Positions 14,818 to 22,891 of a stretch of DNA of 31,343 bases are shown here, piece by piece. A program made the position numbers and the translations under genes. Origin of the DNA: Methanomassiliicoccus sp. UBA6 (GTDB lineage: Archaea; Thermoplasmatota; Thermoplasmata; Methanomassiliicoccales; Methanomassiliicoccaceae); contig DAVH01000034.1 in NCBI GenBank assembly GCA_002508545.1, forward strand, positions 6,906-38,248. Reading direction: 5' to 3'. Numbering within the stretch: position 1 is the stretch's first letter; each line of letters starts with the position of its first letter. Below the pieces are notes generated by a model that worked only from the letters and a program-made list of their open reading frames with translations, had not been told where the DNA came from and made no database searches.

Positions 14818-15279
14818 TTACTTTGCCTCCTGCAGGTGGCCCTCGGTCTTGAGGTGAGTGAGCAGGTGGGCCCGGCTCTTGAACACCCCTCCCTTGGCCT
14901 TCATATAGAACTTGCGGTAGACATTCTTGGATATCTTGCCGCTGTCCCTGAGGTCCCGCAGCTCGGCGCGGATAGGTCTGATGGTCTGGATCCAGTCCCT
15001 CTTGGTGGGGGTCCTGGCCCCGGCCCTGCCCTTCCTGCTTCCGGGGCCGCGCTGGCGGCCCTTCTTGCGCTGGGCGGCGTTGTACCTGGTCCGTCCCTTC
15101 GAGATGCCGGCCTTGGGCAGCGCCTTGATGGTGCCGGACTCGATGGCGGTGCGGATGTCCGCCCTTGTGATGGCGTCGGCGAGGTCCTCGGCCCGGTTGG
15201 GGTCGATCCAGACGCGGTTCTCACCGCAATCGAGCAGCTCGGCCGCCATACGCCTCTGGTTCTTAAGATCCATATTCAT
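14818..15279 (-). CDS. rpl19e: Large ribosomal subunit protein L19e (eL19)
   Basis: The 153-residue protein has LKNQRRMAAELLDCGENRVW at the N terminus, a basic middle (RQRGPGSRKGRAGARTPTKR) and the long helical C terminus with KFYMKAKGGVFKSRAHL. ATG 15279 overlaps the L32e TGA; ATG 15273, two codons later, is an equally good start. This protein is found only in archaea and eukaryotes. Confidence 0.94.
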   Translation of the reverse strand: MNMDLKNQRRMAAELLDCGENRVWIDPNRAEDLADAITRADIRTAIESGTIKALPKAGISKGRTRYNAAQRKKGRQRGPGSRKGRAGARTPTKRDWIQTIRPIRAELRDLRDSGKISKNVYRKFYMKAKGGVFKSRAHLLTHLKTEGHLQEAK

Positions 15280-16019
15280 CCCGTCCTGTTGAGGACACGA
15301 ATGCCCAGCTCATCGGCCTTCTGCTCGATGGCCTGTCTCTTCTTGAATCCGACGCTCCCGCCGACCCTTACCGCCTGGACCTTGGGGTCCACCTTGTCCA
15401 GCTGGTCGGGGTTCCACACCATGACCTCCTCGAACCCGGAGGGGTGCAGGCCGCGTACCTTGGCCGGTCCGCGGTAGCCGATGCTGACCACGTTGGGGCG
15501 GTACTGTATGTGGCGGCGCATCTTGCTGTGCATGCCGCGGGGCTTCCTCCACTTCTCACCCAGGCGGGGGAAGCGGAACCACTCCTGCCTCAGGAAGGCG
15601 ATGCGGTCGTGGTTCATGTCATAGCGGAGGGCGAGGAGCTTCTTGGTCTCATCGTCGAGCACGGGCTTCTTCTTGGCCACGTAGGCGCCCTTCTCGACGA
15701 CCTCGGTCTCCGACTTCTCCACGATCTCCACGTCCGCGTCCGCCTTCTCGGCGGGCTTGGTCTCGGCCGCGGGCACGATGGCCTTCCTGGACTTCCTCTC
15801 GGTCTTGACGTCGAGGAGGGTCTTCCAAGCCTTGATGGTCTTGGGGCCGACACCGTTGAGCTCTTCCATGATCTTCTTGCTCTTCTCCGCGCTGCGGAGG
15901 GCTTCCTTCAGGTCAGGAACGTTCGTGATGCCCATGTCCGCGAGCTGGTCGGCGAACTCCTCCTTGTAGTGGGGCAGGTCCGCCAGCTCGTTGATCTCTC
16001 CCTTCTTCTCCTTGCTCAT
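15276..16019 (-). CDS. rpl32e: Large ribosomal subunit protein L32e with N-terminal helix-hairpin-helix extension
   Basis: The 247-residue protein carries the L32e core in the C-terminal half (from about 125: RYDMNHDRIAFLRQEWFRFP, then KPRGMHSKMRRH). The first 75 residues form a HhH-like module (LADMGITNVPDLKEALRS, LNGVGPKTIKAWKTLLD), linked by a Lys/Glu/Ala-rich stretch. Many archaeal L32e proteins are near 130 residues; N-terminal HhH extensions occur in some euryarchaea such as haloarchaea. The extension probably adds RNA contacts on the ribosome surface. Confidence 0.94.
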   Translation of the reverse strand: MSKEKKGEINELADLPHYKEEFADQLADMGITNVPDLKEALRSAEKSKKIMEELNGVGPKTIKAWKTLLDVKTERKSRKAIVPAAETKPAEKADADVEIVEKSETEVVEKGAYVAKKKPVLDDETKKLLALRYDMNHDRIAFLRQEWFRFPRLGEKWRKPRGMHSKMRRHIQYRPNVVSIGYRGPAKVRGLHPSGFEEVMVWNPDQLDKVDPKVQAVRVGGSVGFKKRQAIEQKADELGIRVLNRTG

Positions 16020-16567
16020 GAGCTCACCTTCTTGGCCTTCTCGGTGATGTAGATGCCATCCTGGAACACCCGGGGGTCGTAGCCCCAGATCTTGGTGGCA
16101 TACTCGATGTTGGCCGCGGTCTGCCCGACAGCCTCGACGTCGATGCCGGTGAGCACGACGTCATTCCCCTTGACCACGATCTTGGTGTCGCCGACGATCT
16201 TGGCCTGGCGGGGAGCCCTCTCTCCGAGGAAGTTCTCGATGACGAACTTGTCGCCCTTCACCGCCGTCTTCATCGGGAAGTGGGAGAACACGATCTTCAT
16301 GTGGTACTCGAACCCCGCCGTCACTCCCTCGATCATGTTGTTGAGATGCGAGGCGAAGGTGCCGATCATGGCCTTGTCCTTCACCCTGGGCATCTCGCAG
16401 CTTACGACCAGGTGGTCTCCGTCGAGCCTCACCTTGGTCTTGGGGTTGTAGAAGTCCCGGCTGAGCTTTCCCTTGGGGCCCTTGACCTCTACGATGGTAC
16501 CGTTCACGGTGACGGTGACGCCATTGGGGATCGCCACCCTCTCTTCCAGTATTCCGCTAAGTGTCAT
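16016..16567 (-). CDS. rpl6: Large ribosomal subunit protein L6 (uL6)
   Basis: The 183-residue protein starts at ATG 16567 (MTLSGILEERVAIPNGVTV) after GAGG; the longer reading to 16633 overlaps S8 and is rejected. Two L6 repeats are present, with the C-terminal GIDVEAVGQTAANIE element. It sits near the GTPase centre of the large subunit. Its end overlaps the L32e start by four bases. Confidence 0.95.
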   Translation of the reverse strand: MTLSGILEERVAIPNGVTVTVNGTIVEVKGPKGKLSRDFYNPKTKVRLDGDHLVVSCEMPRVKDKAMIGTFASHLNNMIEGVTAGFEYHMKIVFSHFPMKTAVKGDKFVIENFLGERAPRQAKIVGDTKIVVKGNDVVLTGIDVEAVGQTAANIEYATKIWGYDPRVFQDGIYITEKAKKVSS

Positions 16568-16577
16568 CGAAGTCCCC

Positions 16578-16967
16578 TCAGTACACGTAGGCCAGAAGCT
16601 TTCCGCCCACCCCAAGCTCCTTGGCCCTGGCATGGCTCACGACGCCCGCAGTGGTCGTCAGTATGAGCACTCCAAAGTCCTGAGCGGGTAGGTATCTGGA
16701 CTCGAACCTCTCCAGATCATTCTTCTGAACCGAGTATCTCGGCTTTATCACGCCGCAGTCGTTTATCTTTCCCTGTATCCTTACCTTGAACACGCCGGCC
16801 TTTCCATCCTCGACGAACTCGAACTGGTTGATGTAGCCATACTCCTGCATGACCTTCAGCACCCTTCCGATCAGCTTCGAGGAGGGGCGGATGGTGCATT
16901 CGCTCTTCCCTACCGAGGCCGCGTTCTTGATGGTCGACATGGCGTCGTTGAGTGGGTCGCTCTGCAT
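16578..16967 (-). CDS. rps8: Small ribosomal subunit protein S8 (uS8)
   Basis: The 129-residue protein has the usual DPLNDAMSTIKNAASVGKSE N terminus and the C-terminal GVLILTTTAGVVSHARAKEL rRNA-binding segment. GAGGTGAT lies 3 bases before its ATG. It nucleates assembly of the small-subunit platform. The order S14-S8-L6 is preserved. Confidence 0.96.
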   Translation of the reverse strand: MQSDPLNDAMSTIKNAASVGKSECTIRPSSKLIGRVLKVMQEYGYINQFEFVEDGKAGVFKVRIQGKINDCGVIKPRYSVQKNDLERFESRYLPAQDFGVLILTTTAGVVSHARAKELGVGGKLLAYVY

Positions 16968-16976
16968 GTCATCACC

Positions 16977-17123
16977 TCAGCTATACTTCTTGAACCCGAT
17001 CTCCGGGGCTATCTCGCGGAAGCACTGCCGGCAGACGTGCATACCGTAGCGGCGCACGATGCCCCGCTTTCTTCCGCAGCGCAGGCACCCCTTCTTCCTT
17101 CCAAATTCCTTCTTAGTCTTCAC
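16977..17123 (-). CDS. rps14: Small ribosomal subunit protein S14, zinc type (uS14)
   Basis: This 48-residue gene starts with GTG overlapping the L5 TGA (GTGA). It contains two zinc knuckles, CLRC (13-16) and CRQC (31-34), between basic segments (KTKKEFGRKKG, GIVRRYGMHV) and ends REIAPEIGFKKYS. It is the zinc-binding S14 of the small-subunit head. It is easily missed because of its length and GTG start. Confidence 0.93.
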   Translation of the reverse strand: MKTKKEFGRKKGCLRCGRKRGIVRRYGMHVCRQCFREIAPEIGFKKYS

Positions 17124-17632
17124 TCGACCACCTCGACTTTGAACTGTTCCTTCATGAAGCCGATGGCCTCATCTCTGGTCATGCGGTGCTCCTTGGGGAT
17201 CTTCCGGGCCATGATGCGCCTCTTGGCCACCCGGTACCCCGGCCTCATGAAGACCACGTTGACGTCCATGCCGAAGATGCCGATCTCGGGGTCGTACTTC
17301 ATTCCCTCGAAGTCGGTGTAATCGGGTATCCCGAAGGAAAGGTTGCCTTCCTTGTCGAAGGAGTAGATCGCCACCCTGTTCTCGCGGATGGTGAGCGCCT
17401 TCCTGAGGAATTCCTGGGCCCTCTCGCCCCTCATGGTGACCTTGCACCCGATGGGCATGCCGTGCCTGACGCCGAGGTCACGGTTGGTGACCTTGGCGGT
17501 GGTGATCACCGGCTTCTGCTTGGTGACCATGCTCAGGACCTTCTGGGCCTTGTTCAGCCGCTCGCCGGCCTCGCCGACGCCGATGTTCACGACAACCTTC
17601 TCGATCCGAGGCTGCTTCATGAGCTCGCTCAT
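17120..17632 (-). CDS. rpl5: Large ribosomal subunit protein L5 (uL5)
   Basis: The 170-residue protein has PRIEKVVVNIGVGEAGERLN (8-27), the TTAKVTNRDLGVRHGMPIG region and FGIPDYTDFEGMKYDPEIGI (about 102-121), all archaeal L5 hallmarks. It binds 5S rRNA and contacts the P-site tRNA. The ATG overlaps the S4e stop by four bases. Confidence 0.96.
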   Translation of the reverse strand: MSELMKQPRIEKVVVNIGVGEAGERLNKAQKVLSMVTKQKPVITTAKVTNRDLGVRHGMPIGCKVTMRGERAQEFLRKALTIRENRVAIYSFDKEGNLSFGIPDYTDFEGMKYDPEIGIFGMDVNVVFMRPGYRVAKRRIMARKIPKEHRMTRDEAIGFMKEQFKVEVVE

Positions 17633-18339
17633 ATCGCGGCCTCCTCGGGCAGCTCGATCTCGGGCGTCTTGGTCCCGATCACGAACACGTTGCTCTTCAC
17701 GGTGGACGTGCCGTCCTTGAACTTGACGAGGTTCTCGGAGGTGAGCCTGGTGACGACGTACTCATCGATCATCGCGGTCTCGCCGACGTGGGAACCGGAG
17801 GTTATCAGGCTCAGGGAGCCCTTGTCCAGGGAGTAGTGGTCGAGCACCTTCTGGCCGGGGACCTCGATCTTGAGGACGTCCCCGGTCTTGTAGCTGTCCT
17901 TCTCAACCAGGATGTTCCTCCCGTCGTGAAGGTTCAGCTGCACTTTGCCGCCGCTGACGATGGTCTTGTTCTCGATGCGGCAGAGCTTCCAGGCGGCCTT
18001 CTCCTGGGGGATCCCGACCAGCTGCAGCTTGCCCCGCCGGTCCATGACCATGCGGTAGGCGGCACCGGACTTGGGGAGGGACACGACGTCCATCAGTCCG
18101 ACGCCCTGCTTGGAGTTGGTCACGGGCTTCCCGTCCACCAGGATACCCTTCTCGGATATGACCGACCTGACCTCGGCCCCGGTCTTGCACACCTGCAGCA
18201 TGTCGCGGAGGACGATGGTCACCGGGATGCTGCCCTCCAGGGCGTGGGCGCCGGGGGAGGGCTTGGCGATCCAGTGGTCGGTCTTCCTCTTCACCGGCCA
18301 GCTGCGGGGCGCAGTCAATCTCTTCATCTCGTTGCTCAT
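17629..18339 (-). CDS. rps4e: Small ribosomal subunit protein S4e (eS4)
   Basis: The 236-residue protein has LKRLTAPRSWPVKRK-type start (here MKRLTAPRSWPVKRKTDHW), an S4-like RNA-binding segment (about 45-105, ILVDGKPVTNSKQGVGLMDV), a KOW-type segment near ILVEKDSYKTGDVLKI, and the C-terminal VFVIGTKTPEIELPEEA. It occurs only in archaea and eukaryotes. It overlaps both L24 and L5. Confidence 0.96.
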   Translation of the reverse strand: MSNEMKRLTAPRSWPVKRKTDHWIAKPSPGAHALEGSIPVTIVLRDMLQVCKTGAEVRSVISEKGILVDGKPVTNSKQGVGLMDVVSLPKSGAAYRMVMDRRGKLQLVGIPQEKAAWKLCRIENKTIVSGGKVQLNLHDGRNILVEKDSYKTGDVLKIEVPGQKVLDHYSLDKGSLSLITSGSHVGETAMIDEYVVTRLTSENLVKFKDGTSTVKSNVFVIGTKTPEIELPEEAAI

Positions 18340-18713
18340 TGTGAAACCTCCTTGGCCCTGGCAAGCTTCTCCTTCCGCTTGGGGTCGGAGAGGTCAAGCT
18401 TGGTGATCATGACCTTGGATGCGTGGATGGGTCTCGCGGTCTGAGTGCCATCGGCCTTAGCGATGGTGACGCCCTCGACGGTGACCCTTCCGGTCTTGGT
18501 CATGACGGCGGCGACCTTGCCCTCGATGCCGAGGACATCCTCGTCACCGCGCATTACCTTCACCGTGTCTCCCTTGATGACCTGCAGCGAGCGGAGCTTG
18601 TACTCCTTCTGCAGTTCCTCGCTCAGATGGGAGGAGATGTTCCTCCTCCGGATGTGGCTGGGAGCGTTGAAGAAGGACTTCCTCTGCTTCCGTGCTTTCT
18701 TGCTCTCTACCAT
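18336..18713 (-). CDS. rpl24: Large ribosomal subunit protein L24 (uL24)
   Basis: The 125-residue protein has the archaeal start KKARKQRKSFFNAPSHIRRR (5-24), followed by a KOW motif (VIKGDTVKVMRGDEDVLGIE, about 45-64). It is one of the primary large-subunit assembly initiators. GGTGAGAG precedes the ATG. It overlaps the S4e start by four bases. Confidence 0.95.
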   Translation of the reverse strand: MVESKKARKQRKSFFNAPSHIRRRNISSHLSEELQKEYKLRSLQVIKGDTVKVMRGDEDVLGIEGKVAAVMTKTGRVTVEGVTIAKADGTQTARPIHASKVMITKLDLSDPKRKEKLARAKEVSQ

Positions 18714-18723
18714 TCTCTCACCT

Positions 18724-19122
18724 TCAGATTATCGTAGAGGCGGTCGCTGCTATGCGGGGCCACCTCTCCGCTGCTTCCCTTGCCACGGGTCCCTTGATGT
18801 CCGTTCCCTTGGTCTCGCCCTCTTCGGTGGTGATGACCGCAGCGTTGTCCTCGAATTGGACCATGACGCCGTCAGCCCGGCGGAACGGCCGGCGCTGGCG
18901 GACGATGACGGCATACACTACCTGCCTCCTCATCTCCGGGCTTCCCTTCTTGACGGAGGCGATGACTATGTCCCCCACACCGGCCTTGGGGTACCGGCGG
19001 TTGGTGCCATGGTATCCCGGGACGGTGACGATCGAGATCGTCTTGGCGCCCGTGTTGTCGATAACGTTGAGCACGGATCCGGTCTGGACGCCGCGCGACT
19101 GTTTACCTGCAACTCCCTTCAT
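18724..19122 (-). CDS. rpl14: Large ribosomal subunit protein L14 (uL14)
   Basis: The 132-residue protein starts at ATG 19122 after GAGGTGAACGTG; the longer reading to 19179 overlaps S17. It contains GSVLNVIDNTGAKTISIVTV and DIVIASVKKGSPEMRRQVVY, then VRQRRPFRRADGV. It forms an intersubunit bridge. Confidence 0.96.
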   Translation of the reverse strand: MKGVAGKQSRGVQTGSVLNVIDNTGAKTISIVTVPGYHGTNRRYPKAGVGDIVIASVKKGSPEMRRQVVYAVIVRQRRPFRRADGVMVQFEDNAAVITTEEGETKGTDIKGPVAREAAERWPRIAATASTII

Positions 19123-19127
19123 CACGT

Positions 19128-19457
19128 TCACCTCTTCTCGACGATCACGAAGGACACGGTCTTGCTCAGTGGGCGGCACTCCATGATCCTCACCCTGTCG
19201 CCGGCCTTGACCCCCAAGCAGGGGGGGTTGTGCACTGAGTAGTGGCTCGTTCTCTTCTCATAACGTTCGTACTTCCCTTGGTACTTCAGGTAGTCGCGCT
19301 CTACCACCGCGGTCTTGTCCATCTTTGTGGAAATGACAACCCCTTCGATGGTCTGGCCCTTGACCGACAGCTGTCCGTGGAACGGGCAGTGCTTGTCGGT
19401 ACAGGCGGACTCAGGCGCCCTAACATCGATTCCTATGTCCTTGACTTCGTTAGCCAT
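19128..19457 (-). CDS. rps17: Small ribosomal subunit protein S17 (uS17)
   Basis: The 109-residue protein starts at ATG 19457 after AGGTGATC. It shows CPFHGQLSVKGQTIEGVVIS (archaeal/eukaryotic type), YLKYQGKYERYEKRTSHYSV and the C-terminal VRIMECRPLSKTVSFVIVE. It binds 16S rRNA helices early in assembly. The upstream Rpp29 gene ends six bases before the start. Confidence 0.95.
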   Translation of the reverse strand: MANEVKDIGIDVRAPESACTDKHCPFHGQLSVKGQTIEGVVISTKMDKTAVVERDYLKYQGKYERYEKRTSHYSVHNPPCLGVKAGDRVRIMECRPLSKTVSFVIVEKR

Positions 19458-19462
19458 TGGGA

Positions 19463-19726
19463 TCACCTAATCTTCTTGATACGATCCTCAGGTCGGTGCT
19501 GGATCTCCGAACCGTGAATCTGGACCTTATCTCCCTGGTATGTGAACAGGAACTCATTGTTCGACTTGGGCACGGTGACCTCGCGGTCGTCCTTGCGGAT
19601 GACGAAGGTCCGCTTGGTCTCGTCCACCACCACGCCGCGGATGTTGCCGCAGCCGGGGTTGGGCAGGACCTCAACTTCCAAGCCGATCAGTTCTGACCTC
19701 ATGAAATCCCTCTTGTTCACGCTCAT
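19463..19726 (-). CDS. rnp1: Ribonuclease P protein component 1 (Rpp29/Pop4)
   Basis: The 87-residue protein has the Sm-like Rpp29 barrel: MRSELIGLEVEVLPNPGCGN (9-28), IRGVVVDETKRTFVIRKDD, and VPKSNNEFLFTYQGDKVQIHG. It is a subunit of archaeal RNase P, which trims the 5' leader of tRNA. Its location between aIF1 and S17 is a conserved euryarchaeal arrangement. It overlaps the aIF1 stop by four bases. Confidence 0.93.
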   Translation of the reverse strand: MSVNKRDFMRSELIGLEVEVLPNPGCGNIRGVVVDETKRTFVIRKDDREVTVPKSNNEFLFTYQGDKVQIHGSEIQHRPEDRIKKIR

Positions 19727-20022
19727 CTGACATCCGTCTTGAAGCCCATTTGTTCGAGGACCTCTTTGACCTTCTTCTTGTGGTCACCCTGCAGCTCGAT
19801 GCGGCCTTCTTTGGCCGTACCGCCAGCGGCGCACTTGCTTTTCAGCTTCTTCGCCAGATCGTCCATGTCGATATCGTTCTCATCGATACCTTCGACGACG
19901 GTCACTATCTTTCCATAGCGCCTGCTGTCGGTGCTGATCCGTACGGTTTGCTGTTCGCGTGCGATCTCTTCGCACATGCACAGTTCCTTGGGCAGCCCAC
20001 ATACCGGGCAGATTTCGGCCAT
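19723..20022 (-). CDS. sui1: Translation initiation factor aIF1 (SUI1 family)
   Basis: The 99-residue protein has an N-terminal zinc-like knuckle (CPVCGLPKELCMC, 5-17) and the SUI1 domain (RRYGKIVTVVEGIDENDIDM, then KSKCAAGGTAKEGRIELQGD). aIF1 governs start-codon fidelity on the small subunit. The ATG overlaps the L29 stop (TAATG), giving strong coupling. Confidence 0.94.
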   Translation of the reverse strand: MAEICPVCGLPKELCMCEEIAREQQTVRISTDSRRYGKIVTVVEGIDENDIDMDDLAKKLKSKCAAGGTAKEGRIELQGDHKKKVKEVLEQMGFKTDVR

Positions 20023-20225
20023 TAGTGCTTCTCCTCCTCCTTCTGGATGGTCTCGATCCTAGCAATGTTGGTCCTGAGGGCCCGTATCCTTCCGGGGTTG
20101 GTGGGCGCACCGCCCATCGCGGCAGTGCCTCTCTCGTGCATCAGCTCGTCGTGGAGCTCGCGCAGCTTCTTGGCGCGGTCCTCGGCGGACATGTCCCTGA
20201 TCTCGGACGTGCGGAGGAGCGCCAT
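20022..20225 (-). CDS. rpl29: Large ribosomal subunit protein L29 (uL29)
   Basis: The 67-residue, mostly helical protein has the signatures RTSEIRDMSAEDRAKKLREL (5-24) and TAAMGGAPTNPGRIRALRTN (35-54). It lies by the tunnel exit and contacts SRP and SecY. It shares one base with S3 (TAATG) and one with aIF1. Confidence 0.93.
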   Translation of the reverse strand: MALLRTSEIRDMSAEDRAKKLRELHDELMHERGTAAMGGAPTNPGRIRALRTNIARIETIQKEEEKH

Positions 20226-20977
20226 TACTGCTCACCCTCCGTCGAGTCAGTGCCCTCTTCGACCGGGGCAGCGGGCTCTTCCGACGCGCTTTCCGAGCTC
20301 TCCTCGTTGGGAACGATGACCGAGGGCTCCTCCTTCTTCACCATCAGCGGTGCGAGTTCAGGGAACTTCTCGGTCGCCTCTGCAGGTGCGGTGACATCGA
20401 TCTCGTCCGGCAGCTTGGCCTCCGGGCGCATGATCTCCACGGTGACGCCGATGACGCCGGGCTTGAGCTTCGCTACCGCGTAGCCCTTGTCCACGTTCAC
20501 CAGCTTCGGCTCGCCGCAGAACTTGATGTAGCCTTCCTTGAACTTCTCGGTGCGGTGCCTCTGACCGGTAAGCTTACCGGCGATGACGATGTGGCAGCCC
20601 CTCGCTCCGGAGTCCATGACCCGGCGGATGGTGCTGTGACCGGCCCGCCTGAAGTGCCAGCCCCTCTCGAGGGCGAAGGCCAGCTTCTCGGCCATGATCT
20701 GAGCGTTGAGGTTGGGGTTCTCGACCTCCTGGACCTCGACCTGGGGGTTGTCGAACTTAAAGTCCTCCTCGATCGCCCGGGTCAGGTTCTTGATGGCCGC
20801 GCCGCGGCGGCCGATCACGATGCCGGGGCGCTCGGTAATGAGCGTTACCCTGGTCCCCATGGGGGTCCTCTGCACATCCAGTCCGCCGAATCCTGCTCTG
20901 GTTACCTCCTTCATCAAGTATTCCTTGAGGAGGACCCTGCGGACGTTCTCAGCTATGAACTTCCTCTCGTTCGCCAT
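20225..20977 (-). CDS. rps3: Small ribosomal subunit protein S3 (uS3) with acidic C-terminal tail
   Basis: The 250-residue protein begins with the archaeal FIAENVRRVLLKEYLMKEVT segment and a KH domain (RPGIVIGRRGAAIKNLTRAI, about 50-69), then the S3 C domain (TIRRVMDSGARGCHIVIAGK). The last 35 residues are a Glu/Ser/Pro-rich tail seen in some archaeal S3 proteins. It lines the mRNA entry tunnel. Confidence 0.96.
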   Translation of the reverse strand: MANERKFIAENVRRVLLKEYLMKEVTRAGFGGLDVQRTPMGTRVTLITERPGIVIGRRGAAIKNLTRAIEEDFKFDNPQVEVQEVENPNLNAQIMAEKLAFALERGWHFRRAGHSTIRRVMDSGARGCHIVIAGKLTGQRHRTEKFKEGYIKFCGEPKLVNVDKGYAVAKLKPGVIGVTVEIMRPEAKLPDEIDVTAPAEATEKFPELAPLMVKKEEPSVIVPNEESSESASEEPAAPVEEGTDSTEGEQ

Positions 20978-20979
20978 AA

Positions 20980-21426
20980 TTACTGCGCCTCCTCCAGGAT
21001 GACCTCGATGTTGACGGTCTGCTGGTTCCAGGGAGTGCTCCGGCCGTAGGCGCGGGGCATGTGCCCGGGGATGGTCCGTCCGAGGTTCGCGGTGATAACC
21101 TTTACCTTCATGTTGTCAGCGTCCAGGCCCTTGTACTCGGCGTTGTGCTTGGCGCTGTTGATGACATCCAAGATGGCCGAGGCCGACTTCACGGGGAAGC
21201 GGCCGGGGCCGACGCCGGCCTTGTGGGCCACGCCGGTGTTGTACCGGGCGAACTGGACCGGCCTCTTGAGGTCAATGACCTCCTCCAGCATCCTGATCGC
21301 CACGGTGACCTTCTTGCCTCTGATCATCCGGCAGACCTCACGGGAGTCCTTGGGGGAGATGGGCATCTCCTTTCCAATGGCCCTCGAGGTCTTGTCCGGA
21401 TCTGCGTATTGTGTGTATCCAGCCAT
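20980..21426 (-). CDS. rpl22: Large ribosomal subunit protein L22 (uL22)
   Basis: The 148-residue protein has ISPKDSREVCRMIRGKKVTV, the tunnel-loop region GRFPVKSASAILDVINSAKH and PRAYGRSTPWNQQTVNIEVI. It is the longer archaeal/eukaryotic form. GAGGTGGAAAC precedes the ATG. It ends two bases before the S3 start. Confidence 0.95.
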   Translation of the reverse strand: MAGYTQYADPDKTSRAIGKEMPISPKDSREVCRMIRGKKVTVAIRMLEEVIDLKRPVQFARYNTGVAHKAGVGPGRFPVKSASAILDVINSAKHNAEYKGLDADNMKVKVITANLGRTIPGHMPRAYGRSTPWNQQTVNIEVILEEAQ

Positions 21427-21435
21427 GTTTCCACC

Positions 21436-21897
21436 TCACTTAAGCGGCAGGAACTTGGAACCCCTGGTCGCACCTACGCCCGGTCCAGAGTGCTTCACTT
21501 CGTGCCTGGTCATCGCGAACTCGCCGGTGAAGTGCCCGATCATCTCGGGCTTGATCTCGAACTCGAAGAACTCCTTGCCGTTGTAGACAGCGACCCTCTT
21601 CCCTACGAACTGGGGGATGATGGGGACGTCCCTGCGGTGGGTCCTGGTGACCTCACGCTTGCCGGACCTGAGCACCTCGAAGGCGGTCCTCTGCTCTTCG
21701 TTCATTCCGCGGGCCAAGGTCCTCCTGGCACGGGACGGGAGCAAAGTGACCATCTCGTCGAAGGGCATCTCCAGCAGCTCCTCCATGGAGAAGCCACGGT
21801 AGGTGAACTCCTTCTTGCGCCGGGCGGTGATGCCGCCCTTCTTCTTGCGCTGCTTCCTGCGCGCGGCCTTCTGACCGCCAATCTTCTCCTTTGCCAT
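21436..21897 (-). CDS. rps19: Small ribosomal subunit protein S19 (uS19)
   Basis: The 153-residue protein starts at ATG 21897 after GGAGGAAGTGATC; GTG 21906 is inside that binding site. An archaeal basic N terminus (RRKQRKKKGGITARRKKEFT) is followed by the S19 core with HRRDVPIIPQFVGKRVAVYN and IGHFTGEFAMTRHEVKHSGP. It contacts the large subunit and the A-site tRNA. Confidence 0.95.
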   Translation of the reverse strand: MAKEKIGGQKAARRKQRKKKGGITARRKKEFTYRGFSMEELLEMPFDEMVTLLPSRARRTLARGMNEEQRTAFEVLRSGKREVTRTHRRDVPIIPQFVGKRVAVYNGKEFFEFEIKPEMIGHFTGEFAMTRHEVKHSGPGVGATRGSKFLPLK

Positions 21898-21902
21898 ATT
21901 GA

Positions 21903-22598
21903 TCACTTCCTCCGCTTGGGCGACAGGCGGCCGACCTTACGTCCAGGCGCTGCGTTCCGGCTAACGGTGCTCGGCTTACCCACATGGGGGTGTCCGCCGC
22001 CGCCGTGGGGGTGGTTCACCGCGTTCATGGCCACTCCCTTGACCTTGAAGTTCGCCTTTGCCTTGCTGCGGTAGGCGTGGTACTTGTTGCCCGCCTTACC
22101 GAACGGCTTCTCCTTCTGACCGCCTCCGGCGACCACGCCGAGCGAGGCGCGGCAGCGGGGGTCGAATGTCTTGAACGAGCCAGAGGGCATGAGGACGACG
22201 ACCTTGTCTCCCCTGCTCACCACGGTCGCGGACGCTCCGGCCACGCGGACGAACTTGCCGCCGTCGCCGGGCTGTCCCTCGATGTTGTACACGAAGCTTC
22301 CCTCGGGCACGGTGCTCAGAGGGACCACGTTGCCGGGGCTGAGGTCCGTCGCGCCAAGGTCGTAGCTGACGGTCTTGCCGACCATCATGCCCTCGGCGGC
22401 GAGCATTAGAACGCTCTCCCCGGAAAAGTCGATCTTGGCCAGAGGACTGCTGCGTCCAGGGGCGTGGATCAGGTCGACGATCTTGCCGTTGCCGGCATCG
22501 ACATTAGGATACCGAATGCTGCCAAGCTGCCTGTGGCCAGGGTTGCGGTAGACCGCGCCGCCCTTGCCGCGTCTCTGCTGTCTGAGTTGTTTTCCCAT
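21903..22598 (-). CDS. rpl2: Large ribosomal subunit protein L2 (uL2)
   Basis: The 231-residue protein lacks the bacterial N-terminal extension and starts MGKQLRQQRRGKGGAVYRNP. The conserved C-terminal segment VAMNAVNHPHGGGGHPHVGK contains the His essential at the peptidyl transferase centre region in L2. TGAGGGGATATT precedes the start. Confidence 0.96.
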   Translation of the reverse strand: MGKQLRQQRRGKGGAVYRNPGHRQLGSIRYPNVDAGNGKIVDLIHAPGRSSPLAKIDFSGESVLMLAAEGMMVGKTVSYDLGATDLSPGNVVPLSTVPEGSFVYNIEGQPGDGGKFVRVAGASATVVSRGDKVVVLMPSGSFKTFDPRCRASLGVVAGGGQKEKPFGKAGNKYHAYRSKAKANFKVKGVAMNAVNHPHGGGGHPHVGKPSTVSRNAAPGRKVGRLSPKRRK

Positions 22599-22607
22599 AA
22601 TATCCCC

Positions 22608-22889
22608 TCAGAACACTCCAATCCTCATCCCGATGTCCTCGGCCGAGTAACCCTCGGCGAGCTGGATGGTGGCGCGCTTTCCTTCCTTGGTGATCTTGGT
22701 CCACACCTTGAGGACCTTCACGTCGAAGTACTCCTCGAAGGCCTCCTTGATCTCCTTCTTGGTGGCCTCCTTCAGGACGACGAACTCGATCCGGTTGCCG
22801 TCCTTGAAGTCCTGGGTGGGAGTCCCGGTCATGTGGTTCATTGTCTTTTCTGTAACGTAAGGATGGAGAAGGATGTCGGTCTTGACCAT
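22608..22889 (-). CDS. rpl23: Large ribosomal subunit protein L23 (uL23)
   Basis: The 93-residue protein starts at ATG 22889, just after the L4 TAA. The motifs ILLHPYVTEKTMNHM (6-20), NRIEFVVLKEATKKEIKEAF and VLKVWTKITKEGKRATIQL fit L23. It sits at the tunnel exit and docks SRP and the translocon. Confidence 0.95.
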   Translation of the reverse strand: MVKTDILLHPYVTEKTMNHMTGTPTQDFKDGNRIEFVVLKEATKKEIKEAFEEYFDVKVLKVWTKITKEGKRATIQLAEGYSAEDIGMRIGVF

Positions 22890-22891
22890 GC

